DNA from: Pseudomonas alliivorans
GTDB lineage: Bacteria; Pseudomonadota; Gammaproteobacteria; Pseudomonadales; Pseudomonadaceae
DNA length: 64,000 nucleotides
Assembly: GCF_017826695.1 (NCBI RefSeq)
Contig: NZ_JAFFZW010000005.1
Location: 248,001-312,000, forward strand
Direction of reading: 5' to 3'
Shown here: positions 9,245 to 19,179 of the stretch, in pieces
How positions within the stretch are numbered: the stretch's first letter is position 1
Layout: the number at the start of each line of letters is the position of its first letter
Made by a program: the position numbers and the translations under genes
Notes under the pieces: generated by a model
The model's database searches: none
What the model saw: only the letters and a program-made list of their open reading frames with translations
What the model was told of the DNA's origin: nothing

Positions 9245-10516
9245 TCAACGGCTATAGCTGATCCGCCCGTCCACCAGTGTGTAGCGCACCGAGCCCGGCA
9301 GGCAGTGGCCGATGAAAGGACAGTTCTCGCCTTTGGACAACCAGCTTTCGCCTGCAAGGGTCGAAGCGGCCGGGTCGAACAGGACGATGTCTGCCGGCGC
9401 CCCGGCGCTCAGTTTGCCCGCAGGCAGGCGCAGGGCGGCGGCAGGGCCGCTGCTTAAACGTGCGATGAGGGTTGGCAGGTCCAGAAGGCCGTCTTCGACC
9501 AGCGTCATGGCCAGCGGCAACAGGAGCTCGACGCTGCTGATGCCAGGCTCGGTCGCACCGAATGGCGCGAGCTTGGCATCACGCTCGTGAGGCTGGTGGT
9601 GGCTGGAGATGGCTTGAATCACCCCTGACTTCACGGCTTCACGCAAACCGTCACGGTCGGCGCGGGTGCGCAGTGGCGGCTGTACGTGGTAAAGGCTGGA
9701 GAAGTCGATCAGTGCCTCGTCGGTCAGGATCAACTGATACAGCGCCACATCCGCCGTCACCGGCAGCCCGCGCGCCTGTGCCTGTGCAATCAGGGCCGCG
9801 CCGCGAGCGCTGGTCAACTGGCTGAAGTGGGCGCGCACGCCACTTTGCTCGACCAGCAGCAGGTCGCGAGCCAGAGCAATGGTTTCGGCCGTTTCCGGAA
9901 TGCCCGCCAGACCGAGGAAGCTCGCGGTCGGGCCTTCGTGAGCCAGCCCTCCCTCGGCCAGATCACGATCCTGCGAGTTGAAAATTACGGTCAGGTCGAA
10001 CGTGGCCGCGTATTCCAGCGCCCGGCACAGCGTGCGCGTGTTGTTGAAGCTGCTCAGGCCATTGCCGAACGCAACGCAGCCTGCATCGCGCAGGGCGATC
10101 AGTTCGGCCAGTTGCTCGCCTTCCAGGCCCTTGCTGAGCGCACCGATGGGGAAGACCTTGCTGAAACCGGCTTCGCGAGCACGGTCCAGAATCAGCTCGG
10201 CAACTGCCGAGGTATCCAGTACCGGTTTGGTACGCGGCGGGCAGCACAGGCTGGTCACACCGCCAGCCGTCGCGGCACGGGTTTCGCTGGCGATGCTGCC
10301 TTTGCGGCTGTAACCCGGCTCGCGCAGGGATACATTGAGGTCGACCAGACCGGGCGCGGCGACAAGGCCGGTGGCGTCGATGGTCTGGCTCGCTTCGAAA
10401 CCGGCCGGTGCCGCGCCGATTGCCAGAAGCTTGCATGCTTCAATGTGCAGGTCCGTGACTTGATCCAGACCGCTGACCGGGTCGATGACGCGAGCGCCGA
10501 GAATACTGAGCTTCAC
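9245..10516 (-). CDS. pyrC': Non-catalytic dihydroorotase-like subunit of aspartate transcarbamoylase (PyrC')
   Basis: A 423-residue dihydroorotase homologue. The zinc-binding H-x-H expected in DxHxHxR is replaced: the sequence reads D59-L-N61-V-S63-L-R65, so both metal histidines are lost and the protein cannot be a normal dihydroorotase. In pseudomonads this protein is the structural partner of PyrB in a dodecameric aspartate transcarbamoylase. The gene overlaps pyrB by four bases (ATGA), consistent with fixed stoichiometry. A catalytic pyrC must exist elsewhere. Confidence 0.95.
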   Translation of the reverse strand: MKLSILGARVIDPVSGLDQVTDLHIEACKLLAIGAAPAGFEASQTIDATGLVAAPGLVDLNVSLREPGYSRKGSIASETRAATAGGVTSLCCPPRTKPVLDTSAVAELILDRAREAGFSKVFPIGALSKGLEGEQLAELIALRDAGCVAFGNGLSSFNNTRTLCRALEYAATFDLTVIFNSQDRDLAEGGLAHEGPTASFLGLAGIPETAETIALARDLLLVEQSGVRAHFSQLTSARGAALIAQAQARGLPVTADVALYQLILTDEALIDFSSLYHVQPPLRTRADRDGLREAVKSGVIQAISSHHQPHERDAKLAPFGATEPGISSVELLLPLAMTLVEDGLLDLPTLIARLSSGPAAALRLPAGKLSAGAPADIVLFDPAASTLAGESWLSKGENCPFIGHCLPGSVRYTLVDGRISYSR

Positions 10517-11517
10517 AGGGCGTTCTCCTGCTCGAACTGTCGTTGTGCGGTTTGTCCGCTCATGGCCATGGACAGCACCGCCATGCGTACCGCGATGCCG
10601 TAAGTCACTTGATTGAGGATCACCGAATGAGCCCCGTCGGCCACTGCCGACTCGATTTCCACGCCGCGATTGATCGGGCCGGGGTGCATGACGATGGCAT
10701 CCGGCTTCGCAACCGCCAGACGCGCTGTGGTCAGGCCGAACAGGCGGTAGAACTCGCCTTCGCTGGGCAGCAGGCCGCCGGTCATGCGCTCGCGTTGCAG
10801 ACGCAACATGATGACCACGTCCACGTCCTTCAAACCTTCGTTGAGATCGGTGTAGACCTTCACGCCATACTGCTCGATACCGACCGGCAGCAGGGTTTTC
10901 GGTCCGATCACACGGATGTCCGGGCAGCCCAGCGCCTTGAGCGCCAGCATGTTGGAGCGCGCTACGCGTGAGTGCAGGATGTCGCCGACGATGGCCACCG
11001 AAAGGTTCTCGAAACCGCCCTTGTGACGACGAATCGTCAGCATGTCGAGCATGCCCTGGGTAGGGTGAGCGTGACGGCCGTCGCCGCCGTTAATGATCGC
11101 CACGTCCGGGCAGACGTGCTCGGCAATGAAGTGCGCTGCACCCGAATCGGCATGACGCACGACGAACATGTCGGCTGCCATGGCCTCAAGGTTGCGCAGG
11201 GTGTCGAATAGCGTTTCGCCCTTGCTGGTGGACGAAGTCGACACGTTCAGCGTGATCACGTCGGCAGACAGGCGCTGGGCCGCCAGTTCGAAGGTGGTCC
11301 GCGTACGGGTCGAGTTCTCGAAGAACACGTTGCACACCGTCTTGCCACGTAACAACGGGACTTTTTTCACCGCTCGGGCACCGACTTCGAGAAACGAGTC
11401 GGCTGTGTCGAGAATTTCGGTGAGCAGCTCGCGAGGCAAGCCGTCCAGAGACAGAAAATGGCGCAGTTGACCCTGATGGTTCAACTGCAGCGGGCGCTTG
11501 GCGTCGAGAGGCGTCAT
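10513..11517 (-). CDS. pyrB: Aspartate carbamoyltransferase catalytic subunit PyrB
   Basis: A 334-residue catalytic chain that makes carbamoyl-aspartate, the committed step of pyrimidine synthesis. The carbamoyl-phosphate loop STRTRTT is at residues 69-75; [10 protein letters not shown] near the C-terminus is the family's second signature. Pseudomonad PyrB carries an N-terminal extension of about 20 residues relative to the E. coli chain, seen here before the first conserved helix. It lies 12 bases after pyrR and overlaps pyrC' by ATGA. Confidence 0.97.
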   Translation of the reverse strand: MTPLDAKRPLQLNHQGQLRHFLSLDGLPRELLTEILDTADSFLEVGARAVKKVPLLRGKTVCNVFFENSTRTRTTFELAAQRLSADVITLNVSTSSTSKGETLFDTLRNLEAMAADMFVVRHADSGAAHFIAEHVCPDVAIINGGDGRHAHPTQGMLDMLTIRRHKGGFENLSVAIVGDILHSRVARSNMLALKALGCPDIRVIGPKTLLPVGIEQYGVKVYTDLNEGLKDVDVVIMLRLQRERMTGGLLPSEGEFYRLFGLTTARLAVAKPDAIVMHPGPINRGVEIESAVADGAHSVILNQVTYGIAVRMAVLSMAMSGQTAQRQFEQENAL

Positions 11518-11529
11518 CGCAATGGACTC

Positions 11530-12042
11530 TTAGAGGGCGGTAGAGAGGTCTTGAAGTTCGAGTGCAAGAGGCTCGGGGCCGGACAGCTTGATGCGTTCCT
11601 GTGGTGCCAGAGACAGCGTCGCGCCTACCACATTGGGCCTGATCGGCAGTTCACCGGCTTCCAGGTCCAGCAGGCACACCAGCGTGACACTGGCAGGGCG
11701 ACCGTAGTCGAACAACTCATTGAGGGCCGCGCGGATGGTGCGGCCGCTCATCAGCACATCGTCGATCAGCACCAGATGCTGGCCTTCGATCTCGAACGGC
11801 AGCTCCGATGGGCGCACTTGCGGGTGCAGGCCGTTCTGGCTGAAGTCATCACGGTAGAAGGAAACGTCCAGCGTGCCGAGCGGCGCCGGGTTATCGAGCG
11901 TTTTGAGCAGCGCCTGCGCAACCCATACGCCGCCGGTACGAATACCGATGAAGCGAGGGTCGCTGATGCCGCGCTTGCTCAGATGAGCGTTCAGGTCAGT
12001 GGCCATCTGACGAATCAGTTCGGCGGGATTGGGCAGGCTCAT
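11530..12042 (-). CDS. pyrR: PyrR bifunctional pyrimidine regulator / uracil phosphoribosyltransferase
   Basis: A 170-residue type I phosphoribosyltransferase with the PRPP loop [17 protein letters not shown]. In Bacillus PyrR binds pyr mRNA; in pseudomonads it sits first in pyrR-pyrB-pyrC' and is reported to act in pyrimidine control. Length is typical. It is separated from ruvX by 97 bases, which is where a pyr promoter or leader should lie; no attenuator hairpin was recognised there. Confidence 0.93.
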   Translation of the reverse strand: MSLPNPAELIRQMATDLNAHLSKRGISDPRFIGIRTGGVWVAQALLKTLDNPAPLGTLDVSFYRDDFSQNGLHPQVRPSELPFEIEGQHLVLIDDVLMSGRTIRAALNELFDYGRPASVTLVCLLDLEAGELPIRPNVVGATLSLAPQERIKLSGPEPLALELQDLSTAL

Positions 12043-12139
12043 GGTTGCTCCTTGGGGCTCTGACAGCGTCCGACCATGCGGCGCGGCTCAGGCGTAAACG
12101 TGGAATCCGGGTATCTCGAAGCTGTGCGGACGCAAAAAG

Positions 12140-12580
12140 TCACGCATTCAGCAGCTCGGGGTGCTCGTCGAGCCAGCCTTGCAGCAGCAGGGCGGCGGCG
12201 ATGGCGTCGACCGGGTTGTCGCGGTAGCTGCCTTTCTGGCCGCCTCGGGCCATGCGCTCGCCCTTGGCTTCGAAGGTGGTCAGGCGTTCATCGTGGGTGT
12301 ACACCGCCACGCCGAAACGGCCATTGAGCTTGCGGGAAAACTTTTCGGCCAGATCGCTCATATTACTGCGCGTGCCGTCCATGTTCAGCGGCAGGCCGAC
12401 CACAATGGCGTCGGGTTGCCATTCCTTGATGAGTGCCTGAACCTTGTCCCAGTCCGGGATGCCATTCTGCGCCTTCAAGGTACACAGCTCACGGGCCTGA
12501 CCGGTGATGGCCTGGCCGACCGCAACGCCGATCTGTTTGGTGCCGAAATCAAACCCCAGCAGCAGGCGCAATGCAGCCAT
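12140..12580 (-). CDS. ruvX: RuvX/YqgF Holliday junction resolvase-like nuclease
   Basis: RNase H-fold protein of 146 residues. The N-terminal GFDFGTKQIGVAVG carries the first catalytic aspartate, IVVGLPLNMDGT the next strand, and the DERLTT / PVDAIAAALLLQ segments complete the family pattern. YqgF proteins take part in rRNA maturation and possibly recombination. ATG at 12580 overlaps the algH stop by one base (TGATG), so the pair is translationally coupled; longer upstream starts would run into algH. Confidence 0.94.
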   Translation of the reverse strand: MAALRLLLGFDFGTKQIGVAVGQAITGQARELCTLKAQNGIPDWDKVQALIKEWQPDAIVVGLPLNMDGTRSNMSDLAEKFSRKLNGRFGVAVYTHDERLTTFEAKGERMARGGQKGSYRDNPVDAIAAALLLQGWLDEHPELLNA

Positions 12581-13152
12581 CAGGCGTGTCCCGCTTGGGT
12601 CGAAAGAAGATTGAGATTGACGCCCAGTCGTGCGGCAGCGGCATTGAGACGCTGGTCGCTGTCCACGTCGAACAGGATGCCCGGGTCGAACGAACAGGTC
12701 AGCCAGGCGTTCGCGGCCATTTCGGCATCCAGCTGGCCGGCGTCCCATCCGGCATAGCCCAGGGTGATCACATTTTGATCGGGGCCATAACCGTCAGCGA
12801 TCGAGAACAGCACATCCTGGGACGTGGACAGTGAAATGCCGCCGGGCAAGTCGACCGTCGCCTGAAAAATCTGGCCACTGGGGTGCAGCACAAAGCCGCG
12901 GTCGGTCTGCACCGGGCCGCCGGAATGAATGGGAATCTGCTGGCAGCGTACCGGCGCAGGCAGCTCCGGTCGCAATTGTTCGAGCACATCGGCCAGGGTC
13001 AGGCTTTGCGGGCGGTTGATCACCAGTCCCATTGCGCCATTGGCGTTGTGCTCGACGATGTAAGTCAAGGTCTGCGAGAAGTTCTCGTCGTGCATGTGCG
13101 GCATGGCGATCAAGAACTGATGCTTTAGGTAACTCGGAGAGACTTTTTTCAT
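12580..13152 (-). CDS. algH: YqgE/AlgH family protein
   Basis: A 190-residue YqgE/AlgH protein. Family features include YLKHQFLIAMPHM near the N-terminus, GAMGLVINRP, and SGGPVQTDRGFVLH followed by LGYAGWDAGQLD. AlgH was named from an alginate regulatory mutant of P. aeruginosa, but its molecular activity is unknown. The ATG at 13152 gives the usual length; an upstream alternative would add 12 residues. It overlaps ruvX by one base, an arrangement conserved across gammaproteobacteria. Confidence 0.93.
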   Translation of the reverse strand: MKKVSPSYLKHQFLIAMPHMHDENFSQTLTYIVEHNANGAMGLVINRPQSLTLADVLEQLRPELPAPVRCQQIPIHSGGPVQTDRGFVLHPSGQIFQATVDLPGGISLSTSQDVLFSIADGYGPDQNVITLGYAGWDAGQLDAEMAANAWLTCSFDPGILFDVDSDQRLNAAAARLGVNLNLLSTQAGHA

Positions 13153-13229
13153 GAGCCCTAGTGTGGCGCTGAGCCGCGTGCCTGACAACTGTCAGTTGTG
13201 CGTGCGCTGGCGGTATTGGCAAAAAAGCG

Positions 13230-14132
13230 TCAATTGCTGGAAAGCTTGTCCCCGCGGGCGAATTTCCAGGTGCGAATGATCTCGAGCCGGTCAATGTCAG
13301 CCAGATCGCCGGTAAACGGCGCAAATGGCGCGGCAAGCCTCACGATTCGCTGCGCCGCCTGATCCAGAAGCGGTTGCCCGGAGGATTCGAGCACCAGCAC
13401 TTCATACAGCGAACCGTCGCGATTGATCGAGACCAGCAGTCGCAGGTTTCCATAGATCTGCTTGCGACGCGCCTCTTCAGGGTAGTTGAGGTTGCCGACC
13501 CGCTCGACTTTCTTGCGCCAGTCATCCTTGTACCAGGCACCCTTGTCGCGCATGGTCGAGGCCGCGTTCAGGCGATGGATCTTCGGGCGTTTGGCATAAA
13601 GCTGCTGTTCTGCAGACAGCTCGGCTTCAAGGCTAGCGATTTCGTTGCTCAGCTCGGAGCTGTCGAAGGTCGGCGCGGCCTTGACCGCTGGGTCGGGTTT
13701 GACCTCTTCGCGCTTGGCGACGGTTTTCTGAGGGCTGGGTGCCGTCGTCGCAACAGCCGTCTTGGGCGCTTCCTGCTTGACCACCGGCTTGCTGGCCGGT
13801 GGCGGCGTGACCTTGTTGACCTTGGTGTCCTGATAGGGCGCGATTTCGGTGGTCTTGAGCGTTTCAGCCTTGTCCAGCGTACCGCTGCCCTGCTGGTCGT
13901 CCTGAGCGAGGAAGTCGGCCTGTTTGGGCTTTTCCTCGCTCTTGAACGTGGCGAGGGTGATTTCCAGCGTCTGCGAGATCTGCTCCGGCTTCACATAGGT
14001 AAAGCCCACCCCGAGAATGATCGCCAGATGGATCAACGCCGCGATCATCATGGTGAAGCCCAGACGATCAGCCGGACGCACGCCGACGTTGGCGAGTTCC
14101 AGCGGGAGGTCGTTTCTGGCCATCGATGTCAT
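13230..14132 (-). CDS. tonB3: Energy transducer TonB (TonB3-like)
   Basis: A 300-residue TonB protein: one N-terminal transmembrane helix (about residues 25-47), a long linker rich in Lys/Pro/Ala/Thr (about 55-165), a short helical stretch, and a C-terminal TonB domain from about 205 with YPEEARRKQIYGNLRLLVSINRDGS. The position between algH and gshB just before pilGHIJ-chpA is that of TonB3 in P. aeruginosa, reported to be needed for twitching and pilus assembly. No exbB/exbD genes lie nearby. ATG at 14132 or 14123 are both possible starts. Confidence 0.88.
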   Translation of the reverse strand: MTSMARNDLPLELANVGVRPADRLGFTMMIAALIHLAIILGVGFTYVKPEQISQTLEITLATFKSEEKPKQADFLAQDDQQGSGTLDKAETLKTTEIAPYQDTKVNKVTPPPASKPVVKQEAPKTAVATTAPSPQKTVAKREEVKPDPAVKAAPTFDSSELSNEIASLEAELSAEQQLYAKRPKIHRLNAASTMRDKGAWYKDDWRKKVERVGNLNYPEEARRKQIYGNLRLLVSINRDGSLYEVLVLESSGQPLLDQAAQRIVRLAAPFAPFTGDLADIDRLEIIRTWKFARGDKLSSN

Positions 14133-14438
14133 AGGCGGTTCAGCATCTCGTCAGCCTGCATGTCAAAGTCCGTGTCGTGTTACAGGTGACGCATGATAAC
14201 GCAATGTAGCCTGAAGCTCTGGTCCGGATCGGACGAAGGGGGCTCGGTGCATGAAAGGCCCGGCAGTCATCGTGTCACGTTGTGCAGCAAGTACTAAGCC
14301 GAGGGAGGCGGCTTGCCGGCGATGCCATCGACGCGGTGTATCAGGAGAACCGCATTATCGTTCATCGCGGGCAAGCGCCCTCCCACTGTCTGATCTGCTG
14401 CGCCAAGGCGCCAGTCTTCACGCGGTGCAACCTGACAA
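14133..14438. other. 306-base tonB3-gshB intergenic region with a REPIN
   Basis: No coding sequence is convincing here. The right half holds an inverted pair of REP sequences (see 14303-14386). The remainder should contain the tonB3 promoter near 14133-14260. Nothing else recognised. Confidence 0.6.
14303..14386. repeat. REPIN (inverted REP doublet)
   Basis: The REP unit GGCGGCTTGCCGGCGATG lies at 14307-14324, and its inverted partner (complement of CATCGCGGGCAAGCGCCC) starts at 14363. The same REP unit recurs as an inverted pair at 59845-59928. The pair forms a long imperfect hairpin and could also act as gshB terminator. Confidence 0.8.
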
Positions 14439-15398
14439 TCAGGCAGTGCGCGCCTGCAGCTTCTTCCCGATTGCATCCATCAGCAGCCCGCCAATGTCGG
14501 TGCCGAAGGCGTTGTCGATTTCACGGATGCAGGTCGGGCTGGTCACGTTGATTTCGGTCAGGTGCTCACCGATCACGTCCAGACCCACGAACAACAGACC
14601 TTTTTCGCGCAGGGTCGGGCCGATCTGCTCGGCGATCCAGCGATCCTTGTCGCTGAGAGGACGCGCTTCACCACGGCCGCCTGCCGCGAGATTGCCACGG
14701 GTTTCGCCTGCTGCCGGAATACGCGCCAGGCAGTAAGGAACTGGTTCGCCGTCGACCATCAGGATGCGTTTGTCGCCGTCCTTGATCGCGGGCAGATAAC
14801 CCTGCGCCATGATCTGCTGGGTGCCGTGGGCAGTCAGGGTTTCCAGAATGACCGACAGGTTCGGATCGCCCGCACGGTGCCGGAAGATCGACGCGCCGCC
14901 CATGCCGTCCAGCGGCTTGAGGATCACGTCGCCGTGCTGTTCGGCGAACTCGCGGATGATGTCGGCGCGGCGGCTGACCAGCGTCGGCGGGGTGCATTGC
15001 GGGAACAGCGTGGCAAACAGCTTCTCGTTGCAGTCACGCAGGCTCTGCGGTTTGTTGACCACCAGCACACCGGCGCGCTCGGCCTGCTCCAGCAGGTAAG
15101 TCGCGTAGACAAATTCCATGTCGAACGGCGGATCCTTGCGCATCAGGATCACGTCCAGATCGTCCAGGCCTGCGTCGACTTCAGCCTCGAATTCAAACCA
15201 TTTGCCCGGATCGGCGAACACCTTGAGCGGCTTCATGCGCGCACGGGCCTGACCTGCGTTCTGATACAGGTCCTTCTGCTCCATGTAGAACAGCTCCCAG
15301 CCACGCGCCTGTGCAGCCAGCAGCATGGCGAGCGAGCTATCCTTTTTATAGGAGATGCGCTCAATGGGGTCCATGACAATCCCTAGGCGAACGCTCAT
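14439..15398 (-). CDS. gshB: Glutathione synthetase GshB
   Basis: ATP-grasp ligase of 319 residues joining gamma-glutamylcysteine and glycine. Typical elements are LGIVMDPI at the N-terminus, VNKPQSLRDCNEKLF, the ATP-grasp lysine segment ILKPLDGMGGASIFR, and INVTSPTCIREID near the C-terminus. The ATG at 15398 follows AGAGGA and gives the family length; a TTG two codons upstream is a weaker start. It diverges from pilG over 233 bases. Its position beside the pil-chp cluster is conserved synteny, not evidence of a shared role. Confidence 0.97.
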   Translation of the reverse strand: MSVRLGIVMDPIERISYKKDSSLAMLLAAQARGWELFYMEQKDLYQNAGQARARMKPLKVFADPGKWFEFEAEVDAGLDDLDVILMRKDPPFDMEFVYATYLLEQAERAGVLVVNKPQSLRDCNEKLFATLFPQCTPPTLVSRRADIIREFAEQHGDVILKPLDGMGGASIFRHRAGDPNLSVILETLTAHGTQQIMAQGYLPAIKDGDKRILMVDGEPVPYCLARIPAAGETRGNLAAGGRGEARPLSDKDRWIAEQIGPTLREKGLLFVGLDVIGEHLTEINVTSPTCIREIDNAFGTDIGGLLMDAIGKKLQARTA

Positions 15399-15631
15399 GG
15401 GCAATATCCTCTGATCGATAAGGGCCGATACGGCCGTGAAATTGGCGTCAGGGTGGCGCTCCGAGTGCTCCCGGTCAAGGGGCGGCGCAGTTTATGGATT
15501 GAGAGGGAGGAGTGTGCTAAAAAGGCCTCACACCAAGTCCAGGATCCTTCCGGATCAGTGAAGCCATACCATCAGGCTCCCAGTGCTTTGCAGTACACGC
15601 AAAAATTCGCTGCGGCGATGGAAGAGCAGAT

Positions 15632-16042
15632 ATGGAACAACATCCCACAGCCTTGAAAGTCATGGTCATCGATGACTCGAAGACCATTCGCCGTACCGCC
15701 GAAACGCTGCTGAGAAACGTCGGCTGTGAAGTCATCACGGCCGTCGACGGTTTCGACGCCTTGGCCAAGATTGCCGATAACCACCCGCGCATCATATTCG
15801 TCGATATCATGATGCCGCGTCTGGATGGCTATCAGACCTGTGCCCTGATCAAGAACAATCGAGCGTTCAAGTCCACGCCTGTCATTATGCTGTCTTCCAA
15901 GGACGGGCTGTTTGACAAGGCCAGGGGGCGGGCTGTCGGGTCGGATCAGTTTCTGACCAAGCCGTTCAGCAAGGAAGAACTGCTCAGCGCGATCAAGGCC
16001 CATGTGCCGAGTTTCGTTGCAGTAGAACAACACATACCGTGA
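15632..16042 (+). CDS. pilG: PilG single-domain response regulator
   Basis: CheY-like receiver of 136 residues. The acidic pocket is in MVIDDSKT, the phospho-acceptor is D58 in IIFVDIMMP, and the conserved lysine is in FLTKPFS. PilG of P. aeruginosa is phosphorylated by ChpA and promotes pilus extension and cAMP production through FimL/CyaB. First gene of the pilGHIJ-chpA-chpC cluster; pilH follows after 49 bases. Confidence 0.95.
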   Translation: MEQHPTALKVMVIDDSKTIRRTAETLLRNVGCEVITAVDGFDALAKIADNHPRIIFVDIMMPRLDGYQTCALIKNNRAFKSTPVIMLSSKDGLFDKARGRAVGSDQFLTKPFSKEELLSAIKAHVPSFVAVEQHIP

Positions 16043-16091
16043 CGCTCGCGCCATTGAAGAACGCGTGCTCGCAACCTGACGGGGAACACCC

Positions 16092-16457
16092 ATGGCTCGA
16101 ATATTGATCGTCGATGACTCGCCGACTGAAATGTACAAACTCACCGGCATGCTGGAGAAGCATGGCCATGAGGTGCTCAAGGCTGAAAACGGCGCAGACG
16201 GCGTGGCCCTGGCCCGTCAGGAAAAACCCGACGCCGTGCTGATGGACATCGTGATGCCGGGGCTCAACGGCTTTCAGGCCACGCGTCAGCTGACCAAGGA
16301 TGCCGACACTGCCATGATCCCGGTGATCATGATCACTACCAAGGATCAGGAAACCGACAAGGTCTGGGGCAAGCGCCAGGGCGCGCGCGACTACCTGACC
16401 AAACCGGTGGATGAAGACACCCTGATGAAAACCCTGAACGCGGTGCTGGCCGGCTGA
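16092..16457 (+). CDS. pilH: PilH single-domain response regulator
   Basis: A 121-residue CheY-like receiver with LIVDDSPTEMYKL at the N-terminus, phospho-acceptor D52 in VLMDIVMPG, and lysine in YLTKPVDED. In P. aeruginosa PilH acts opposite to PilG, favouring retraction or acting as a phosphate sink. It lies 14 bases before pilI. There is no output domain. Confidence 0.95.
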   Translation: MARILIVDDSPTEMYKLTGMLEKHGHEVLKAENGADGVALARQEKPDAVLMDIVMPGLNGFQATRQLTKDADTAMIPVIMITTKDQETDKVWGKRQGARDYLTKPVDEDTLMKTLNAVLAG

Positions 16458-16471
16458 TTGCCGGAATCGCC

Positions 16472-17011
16472 ATGGCCGAGCCACGCACAGCCTTTGAAAT
16501 GCTTCTGGACATCGACCGGCGCTGTCGGTCGCTGGCGGCCGGCCTGCCTTTGCAGGAAGCTCATCAGCAGGACTGGGTCGGTATCGGGTTCAGAATGGGC
16601 GAGCAGCGTTTTGTGGCGCCCATTGGCGAGATCGCCGAAATCCTGCACGAGCCAAGACACGCCGCGTTGCATGGGGTCAAACCCTGGGTGGTGGGCATTG
16701 CCAATCTGCGTGGACGACTGTTGCCGCTGACCGACCTTTGCGGCTTCTTCGGGCAGGAACTGTCGCCCGTGCGCAAGCAGCGCCGCGTGCTGGTGGTCGA
16801 ATATCAGGATGCGTTCGCCGGTCTGCTGGTGGACGAAGTCTTCGGCATGCAGCATTTCAGTCAGTTGAGCCTGATTTCCGAAGCGCAGGCCACGCTGGAT
16901 CCGCATCTGTTGCCGTTTCTGCGCGGGCAGTTCATTCGTGAACAGGCTTGGCTGGTGTTCAGTCCGTGGGCGCTGGTGCAGTCTGCGGAGTTTGTGGATG
17001 TGGCGTTCTAA
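16472..17011 (+). CDS. pilI: PilI CheW-like adaptor
   Basis: CheW-domain protein of 179 residues that should link the receptor PilJ to the kinase ChpA. The CheW core runs from about residue 30 (FRMGEQRFVAPIGEIAEIL) through VVGIANLRGRLLPLTDLCGFF to FAGLLVDEVFGMQHF. Length and position match PilI of P. aeruginosa. A second CheW-like protein, ChpC, closes the cluster. Confidence 0.94.
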   Translation: MAEPRTAFEMLLDIDRRCRSLAAGLPLQEAHQQDWVGIGFRMGEQRFVAPIGEIAEILHEPRHAALHGVKPWVVGIANLRGRLLPLTDLCGFFGQELSPVRKQRRVLVVEYQDAFAGLLVDEVFGMQHFSQLSLISEAQATLDPHLLPFLRGQFIREQAWLVFSPWALVQSAEFVDVAF

Positions 17012-17089
17012 AAGGTCGCAGCGGCTCGCCGTGGGCGGGCCGGTTTTTGTGTCACGAATCGCAGTTGGTCCAGGCGGGGGCCTGATTTC

Positions 17090-19132
17090 ATGAGTAAGAC
17101 AGGCAGGTCACTGGAAGGCGCACGCAGTCGTACGCAAATTATCGTGCTGTTCTTCGCGCTCATCGTGTTCATCATGTTGCTGTTCGCCAACTTCGCTTAC
17201 CTCAATACTCAGTCGAACTACGACAAGCAGTACATCGGGCACGCCGGAGAGCTGCGCGTGCTGTCCCAGCGCATCGCGAAAAACGCCACCGAAGCGGCGG
17301 CAGGCAAGGCCCAGGCGTTCAAACTGCTGGCCGATGCGCGCAACGACTTCGACCTGCGCTGGGGCTACCTGAGAAAAGGCGACCCCAACACCAGCCTGCC
17401 CGCCGCACCGTCATCGATCCGCGACGAGCTGCGCAACGTACAGAACGACTGGGAAGCGCTGCGCAAGAACACCGATGTGATTCTGGCCAGCGAGCAGACC
17501 GTGTTGTCGCTGCATCAGGTGGCCGCAACCCTGGCCGAGACCATCCCGCAATTGCAGGCCGAGTACGAAAAGGTCGTCGAAATCCTTCTGCAGAGCAAAG
17601 CGCCTGCCGCGCAGGTCGTGGTCGCCCAGCGTCAGGCCTTGCTGGCCGAGCGGATTCTGGGTTCGGTCAACACCGTGCTGGCGGGGGATGAAACCGCCGT
17701 GCAGGCTGCCGATGCCTTTGGCCGTGACGCCAGTCAGTTCGGACGTGTGCTCAATGGCATGCTGGAAGGCAACGCGACCCTGCGCATTGCCCAGGTCGAA
17801 GATCGGGATGCGCGAGCGCGGCTGGCCGAAATTGCCGAATTGTTCGAGTTCGTCTCCGGCTCGGTGGACGAAATCCTGGAAACCTCGCCCGAGCTGTACC
17901 GGGTGCGTGAAGCGTCGGGCAATATTTTCAATACCTCGCAAACCCTGCTGGACGAGACCTCGGTGCTGGCCAACAGCCTGGAAAACCTGGCCAACCGACG
18001 TACCGTCAACACGGTGGGCGGTTATGTATTGGGTCTGCTGGCGCTGATGTCGATCATCCTGATTGCGCTGGTGATGGTTCGCGAAACCAACCGCCAGTTG
18101 CGTGAAACCGCGCAGAAAAGCGAACGCAATCAGAATGCGATCATGCGCCTGCTCGACGAGATCGAAAACCTGGCCGATGGCGATCTGACCGTCACGGCCT
18201 CGGTGACCGAAGACTTCACCGGCGCCATCGCTGACTCCATCAATTATTCCATCGACCAGTTGCGTGAGCTGGTGGTCACCATCAATCTCACGGCAGAGCA
18301 GGTGGCCTCGGCCGTTGCCGAAACCCAGGCCACGGCCATGCAACTGTCGGCGGCTTCCAGGCATCAGGCGCTGCAAATCAGCGCGGCCTCGACCTCCATC
18401 AACGACATGGCGGCGTCCATCGATCAGGTGTCGGCGAACGCTTCGGAATCCTCATCGGTGGCCGAGCGCTCGGTGACCATCGCCAACAAGGGCAATGAGG
18501 TGGTGCATAACACCATTCGGGGCATGGACAACATCCGCGAGCAGATTCAGGACACCTCCAAGCGCATCAAGCGTCTTGGCGAGTCCTCTCAGGAAATCGG
18601 CGACATTGTCAGCCTGATCGACGATATTGCCGATCAGACCAACATTCTGGCCCTCAACGCCGCCATTCAGGCGTCCATGGCCGGTGATGCCGGGCGTGGT
18701 TTTGCCGTGGTTGCCGACGAAGTCCAACGCCTGGCCGAACGTTCGTCGTCGGCCACCAATCAGATCGAGACGCTGGTTCGGGCGATCCAGAACGACACCA
18801 ATGAGGCGGTCATCTCCATGGAGCAGACCACCAGTGAAGTGGTGCGTGGTGCACGGCTGGCGCAGGATGCCGGCGTCGCGCTCGAAGAGATCGAAGGCGT
18901 GTCCAGAGTGCTGGCCGAGCTGATCGAAAGTATCACCGATGCCGCGCGACAGCAGGCCGAGTCGGCCGGCCAGATTTCCCAGACCATGAGCGTGATCCAG
19001 CAGACCACCTCACAGACCACCTCGGGGACCGCGGCAACCGCCGAGAGCATTGGCAATCTGGCGAAGATGGCCAGCGAAATGCGCCGTTCAGTGTCGGGTT
19101 TCACCTTGCCGCCATCGAAAAAAATCGGATGA
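17090..19132 (+). CDS. pilJ: PilJ methyl-accepting chemotaxis receptor
   Basis: Receptor of 680 residues for the type IV pilus chemosensory pathway. Transmembrane helix 1 spans about residues 16-38, a periplasmic region with two PilJ-type repeats follows (40-300), helix 2 is at about 305-327, then HAMP and the cytoplasmic signalling coiled coil. The tip sequence [16 protein letters not shown] is intact. In P. aeruginosa PilJ senses pilin and surface contact. Its usual methyltransferase PilK is not encoded next to it here, which raises the question of adaptation. Confidence 0.95.
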   Translation: MSKTGRSLEGARSRTQIIVLFFALIVFIMLLFANFAYLNTQSNYDKQYIGHAGELRVLSQRIAKNATEAAAGKAQAFKLLADARNDFDLRWGYLRKGDPNTSLPAAPSSIRDELRNVQNDWEALRKNTDVILASEQTVLSLHQVAATLAETIPQLQAEYEKVVEILLQSKAPAAQVVVAQRQALLAERILGSVNTVLAGDETAVQAADAFGRDASQFGRVLNGMLEGNATLRIAQVEDRDARARLAEIAELFEFVSGSVDEILETSPELYRVREASGNIFNTSQTLLDETSVLANSLENLANRRTVNTVGGYVLGLLALMSIILIALVMVRETNRQLRETAQKSERNQNAIMRLLDEIENLADGDLTVTASVTEDFTGAIADSINYSIDQLRELVVTINLTAEQVASAVAETQATAMQLSAASRHQALQISAASTSINDMAASIDQVSANASESSSVAERSVTIANKGNEVVHNTIRGMDNIREQIQDTSKRIKRLGESSQEIGDIVSLIDDIADQTNILALNAAIQASMAGDAGRGFAVVADEVQRLAERSSSATNQIETLVRAIQNDTNEAVISMEQTTSEVVRGARLAQDAGVALEEIEGVSRVLAELIESITDAARQQAESAGQISQTMSVIQQTTSQTTSGTAATAESIGNLAKMASEMRRSVSGFTLPPSKKIG

Positions 19133-19179
19133 TGTTCACTCAATGAACGATCTGGACCGGGTAAAGGGCGGTATTTGTC

